A stretch of DNA of 64,000 nucleotides from Gluconacetobacter entanii (GTDB lineage Bacteria; Pseudomonadota; Alphaproteobacteria; Acetobacterales; Acetobacteraceae), in contig NZ_NKUF01000012.1 in the NCBI RefSeq assembly GCF_003206495.1, forward strand, positions 1-64,000. Direction: 5' to 3'. Both the position numbers and the translations under genes were made by a program. The stretch's first letter is position 1. Each line of letters begins with the position of its first letter. The notes under the pieces were generated by a model. It was not told the DNA's origin and made no database searches. It saw only the letters and a list, made by a program, of their open reading frames with translations. Shown in pieces: positions 61,755 to 64,000 of the stretch.

Positions 61755-62840
61755 ATGATGAAACAGAACGACGGACCGATGACGGAAACAGGCAAACCAC
61801 TTCTGCGCGCTCTTGCGGGAGAAGCGATCTGGCCACCCCCGGTATGGCTGATGCGGCAGGCAGGACGCTTTTTGCCGGAATTCCGCGCCCTGCGTGAAAA
61901 GGCCGATTTCATCACGCGTTGCATGACGCCCGACATGGCCACCGAAATCACGCTCCAGCCCATCCGGCGCTTTGGCATGGACGGGGCGATCCTGTTTTCC
62001 GACATTCTCATCCTGCCTTGGGCCATGGGGCAGTCGCTGGAGTTCATCCATGGTCGGGGGCCGGTGCTGGAACCGGTGCGCAGCCTGGGCGACCTCAAGC
62101 GCCTCGATCCCGCACGGGTGGAAAAGGCGACCGCGCCGGTCATGGAAACACTGCGCAGGCTGCGGAGCATCGTTGACGGACCGGAGCCGATCGGTGTCGC
62201 GAAACCCGGTCAGGTCACGCTGATCGGCTTTGCCGGTGCGCCGTTTACCGTGGCGTGTTACATGGTCGAAGGCCACGGATCGCGGGAATTCGATGTGACG
62301 CGCGGGATGGCCTATTCCGATCCGGAATTCTTTGGCGAACTCATGGATATGCTGACCACCGCAACGGCGGACATGCTGTGCCAGCAGATCGAGGCCGGGG
62401 CCGAAGCCGTGATGCTGTTTGACAGTTGGGCCGGCCTGTTGCCACCGTCGCAGTTCCGCCAGCATGTCATCGCCCCGGCGCAGCGGATCGTGCGGATCAT
62501 CAACGAACGCCATCCGGGCGTGCCGGTGATCGGTTTCCCACGCCTCGCCGGGGTCATGGCAGTGGAATACGGGCGGGAGACCGGCATCAATGCGATGGCG
62601 CTGGATACCGGTTCGGACATGAAGGCGGTTGCCGCGCAACTGCCCGCAACGCTGGTATTGCAGGGCAATCTTGATCCCCTGCGTGTGCTTGCCGGAGGGG
62701 AAGGCATGCGCAGGGAGGCGCTGGCCATCAGTGATGCGATGAAGGGGCGTCCCCACATCTTCAATCTCGGTCATGGGGTCGTGCCTGCGACACCGCCCGA
62801 ACATGTCGGCGATCTGATCCAGACCATCAGGAATATCTGA
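61755..62840 (+). CDS. hemE: Uroporphyrinogen decarboxylase HemE
   Basis: HemE removes four carboxyl groups from uroporphyrinogen III in heme synthesis. The 361-residue protein contains PPVWLMRQAGRFLPEFR (signature 1 with substrate-binding Arg), GMDGAILFSDILILPWAMGQ (Asp that contacts the tetrapyrrole), GFAGAPFTVACYMVEG (signature 2), QIEAGAEAVMLFDSWAGLL and GVVPATPPEHVG. Alternative starts exist at 61758 and 61779. The next two genes follow within a few bases, so hemE leads a small operon with hemJ. Confidence 0.96.
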   Translation: MMKQNDGPMTETGKPLLRALAGEAIWPPPVWLMRQAGRFLPEFRALREKADFITRCMTPDMATEITLQPIRRFGMDGAILFSDILILPWAMGQSLEFIHGRGPVLEPVRSLGDLKRLDPARVEKATAPVMETLRRLRSIVDGPEPIGVAKPGQVTLIGFAGAPFTVACYMVEGHGSREFDVTRGMAYSDPEFFGELMDMLTTATADMLCQQIEAGAEAVMLFDSWAGLLPPSQFRQHVIAPAQRIVRIINERHPGVPVIGFPRLAGVMAVEYGRETGINAMALDTGSDMKAVAAQLPATLVLQGNLDPLRVLAGGEGMRREALAISDAMKGRPHIFNLGHGVVPATPPEHVGDLIQTIRNI

Positions 62841-62842
62841 GC

Positions 62843-63544
62843 ATGCTACCTGCTTCCATCAGGCCCGACGGGCGACTGCGGCTGATCATCTTTGACTGTG
62901 ATGGCGTACTGATCGACAGCGAAGGTCCATCGTGCCGCATGCTGGCGCGTGAACTGCGCAAGGTCGGGCTGGAAATCAGTGATGAGGACGCGGTTAAACG
63001 TTTCGCCGGCAAGGCCCTGACGGCCCTGAAGGAAGAAATGGAAGATCAGGCAGGGCTGCAACTGGGTCGTGACTGGCCAGTCAGGATGCAGCACGCGCTG
63101 GTGGAACTGATGCGCTCGGAGGCGGAAACGATCGAGGGATCAGCCGCCATGCTGCGTGAAATACGCGAACTCGGCATTCCCTTCCGCATTGGATCCAATT
63201 CCTCGAAACTGGAAATGGACGCCAAATTCGGGCGGACGGGTCTGGATGCGCTGATCGCGCCGGAATGTATCCATTCGGCGCGCGACATGGGCAAACCCAA
63301 GCCAGATCCGGCGGTTTACATGTCCGCAGCCCAGAGCGAAGTGGTTCTGCCGGAGGATTGCATCGTGCTGGAGGACACCGAAACGGGGGCGGCGGCGGCA
63401 CGTGCGGCGGGCATGGCGTGCGTGCTGCTGCGGCCTCTGGACCTGCCAGCCGTAAGCTGGCCGGGCCTGCTGCGGGTCGGGCACCTGACGGAGTTCACCG
63501 CACTGGTGAAACGGATCCTGCGTTCGCAGGGACGTGCCGCGTGA
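62843..63544 (+). CDS. HAD-superfamily hydrolase (phosphoglycolate-phosphatase/CbbY-like)
   Basis: The 233-residue HAD-IA phosphatase has FDCDGVLIDSE (nucleophile Asp and acid/base Asp) near residues 14-24, the Ser/Asn motif RIGSNSSKLEMD, and KPKPDPAVYMSAAQ with Lys, followed by CIVLEDTETGAAAARAAGM (acidic metal-binding motif). The cap domain is four-helical. Substrate cannot be told from sequence; phosphoglycolate, beta-phosphoglucose and similar small phosphates are typical. It sits 2 bases after hemE and overlaps hemJ by 1 base. Confidence 0.88.
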   Translation: MLPASIRPDGRLRLIIFDCDGVLIDSEGPSCRMLARELRKVGLEISDEDAVKRFAGKALTALKEEMEDQAGLQLGRDWPVRMQHALVELMRSEAETIEGSAAMLREIRELGIPFRIGSNSSKLEMDAKFGRTGLDALIAPECIHSARDMGKPKPDPAVYMSAAQSEVVLPEDCIVLEDTETGAAAARAAGMACVLLRPLDLPAVSWPGLLRVGHLTEFTALVKRILRSQGRAA

Positions 63545-63990
63545 TGGCTGTGCTGTGGCCCTGGATGCTGTGGATCAAGGCGTTCCATATCATGTCCATG
63601 GTTGCATGGATGGCGGGCCTGTTCTACCTGCCCCGCCTGTTTGTCTATCACTGTCAGGTGGCGGTGGGATCGGCGGAATCCGAACGTTTCAAAGTGATGG
63701 AATACAAGCTGCTGCGCATGATCATGCTGCCTGCGATGTGCAGCACGTTCCTGTTCGGCGGCCTTCTGGCGATAATGCCGGGCCTGATAGACTGGCATGC
63801 CGGATGGTGGTTGACGAAGCTTGCCGCCGTATTCGGTCTGGCGGGGTTCCATGGTGCATGTGCATCATGGCGGCGCGCCTTTGCCGAGGACCGCAATATT
63901 CACAATGAACGTTTTTACCGTATGGCGAACGAGGTTCCGACCGTCCTGATGATGATTGTCGTCATCATGATTGTCGTCCGCCCCTTCTGA
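63544..63990 (+). CDS. hemJ: Protoporphyrinogen oxidase HemJ
   Basis: HemJ oxidises protoporphyrinogen IX to protoporphyrin IX in most alphaproteobacteria lacking HemG/HemY. The 148-residue membrane protein has four helices with KAFHIMSMVAWMAGLFYLPRLFVYH (conserved His in helix 1, Arg in helix 2), LRMIMLPAMCSTFLFGGLLAIM and WWLTKLAAVFGLAGFHG (Lys and His), RFYRMANEVPTVLMMIVVIMIVV. These match HemJ's heme-binding His and essential Lys. The start could be 63544 or 63565. It is the end of a hemE-HAD-hemJ unit; rho commonly follows in relatives but lies beyond the window. Confidence 0.92.
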   Translation: MAVLWPWMLWIKAFHIMSMVAWMAGLFYLPRLFVYHCQVAVGSAESERFKVMEYKLLRMIMLPAMCSTFLFGGLLAIMPGLIDWHAGWWLTKLAAVFGLAGFHGACASWRRAFAEDRNIHNERFYRMANEVPTVLMMIVVIMIVVRPF

Positions 63991-64000
63991 CGGGACTTCT

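Noticed and set aside
1-64000. CRISPR arrays, prophage genes or a defence island
   Set aside because: No regularly spaced direct repeats, Cas, restriction or phage structural genes were seen; the only mobile genes are the IS elements reported.

Overview
The window reads as chromosomal DNA of an acetic acid bacterium (Acetobacteraceae, most like Komagataeibacter/Gluconacetobacter). The reasons are high GC, the complete pqqABCDE operon, a ChvG/ChvI pair, oxidative-metabolism genes (ETF plus ETF:quinone oxidoreductase), and about ten copies of an ~80-bp palindromic repeat beginning AAAAGTTTTTGGGTGCCGCC that sits between genes. Genus placement is inference; no database was available.

Layout. 1-3.2 kb: end of an IS5-type element, an FkbH-like HAD fusion protein, and a complete IS1595-type element with an 8-bp target duplication, inserted in one of the palindromic repeats. 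3.2-5.7 kb: ChvG/ChvI two-component system. 6-13.3 kb: grpE, dnaK, dnaJ, dapB, metK, trmB. 13.8-16.8 kb: an autotransporter with a frameshift in its barrel. 16.9-28.7 kb: mixed housekeeping genes (SDR, DedA, S9 peptidase, two sugar-porter MFS proteins, SelO, an HIBCH-like hydrolase, flavin reductase, Zur/Fur, and a hypothetical protein).

28.8-32 kb: pqqA-B-C-D-E on the minus strand, with a 14-bp perfect stem between pqqA and pqqB. 32.3-38.2 kb: AI-2E/PerM transporter, then an oxygen-response block: an FNR-type regulator, two perfect TTGAT-N4-ATCAA boxes, a small GNAT-like protein, OmpW, HemN and a 2OG-Fe(II) oxygenase-like protein. 38.4-41.8 kb: ETF-QO, EtfB, EtfA. 42-44.2 kb: a small conserved protein and a MATE exporter.

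44.7-60.3 kb: a capsule (Kps-type, ABC-dependent) cluster. One end holds permease KpsM, KpsE and lipoprotein KpsD with a lipid hydroxylase. The centre holds GT9, ManC, GT4, KpsS and KpsC on the minus strand. The other end holds an LTA-synthase-like transferase and the ATPase KpsT. A 280-bp deleted IS1595 relic sits inside the cluster.

60.5-64 kb: tRNA-Ala(GGC), maf, a GTAC-dense non-coding segment with DnaA-box-like motifs and an AT-rich stretch, then hemE, a HAD hydrolase and hemJ. Because alphaproteobacterial origins commonly lie beside hemE, this maf-hemE gap is the best candidate for the chromosomal oriC. The most notable items for follow-up are that candidate, the structured repeat family (showing a compensatory base change and used as an IS landing site), the FNR block, and the split-end capsule locus.
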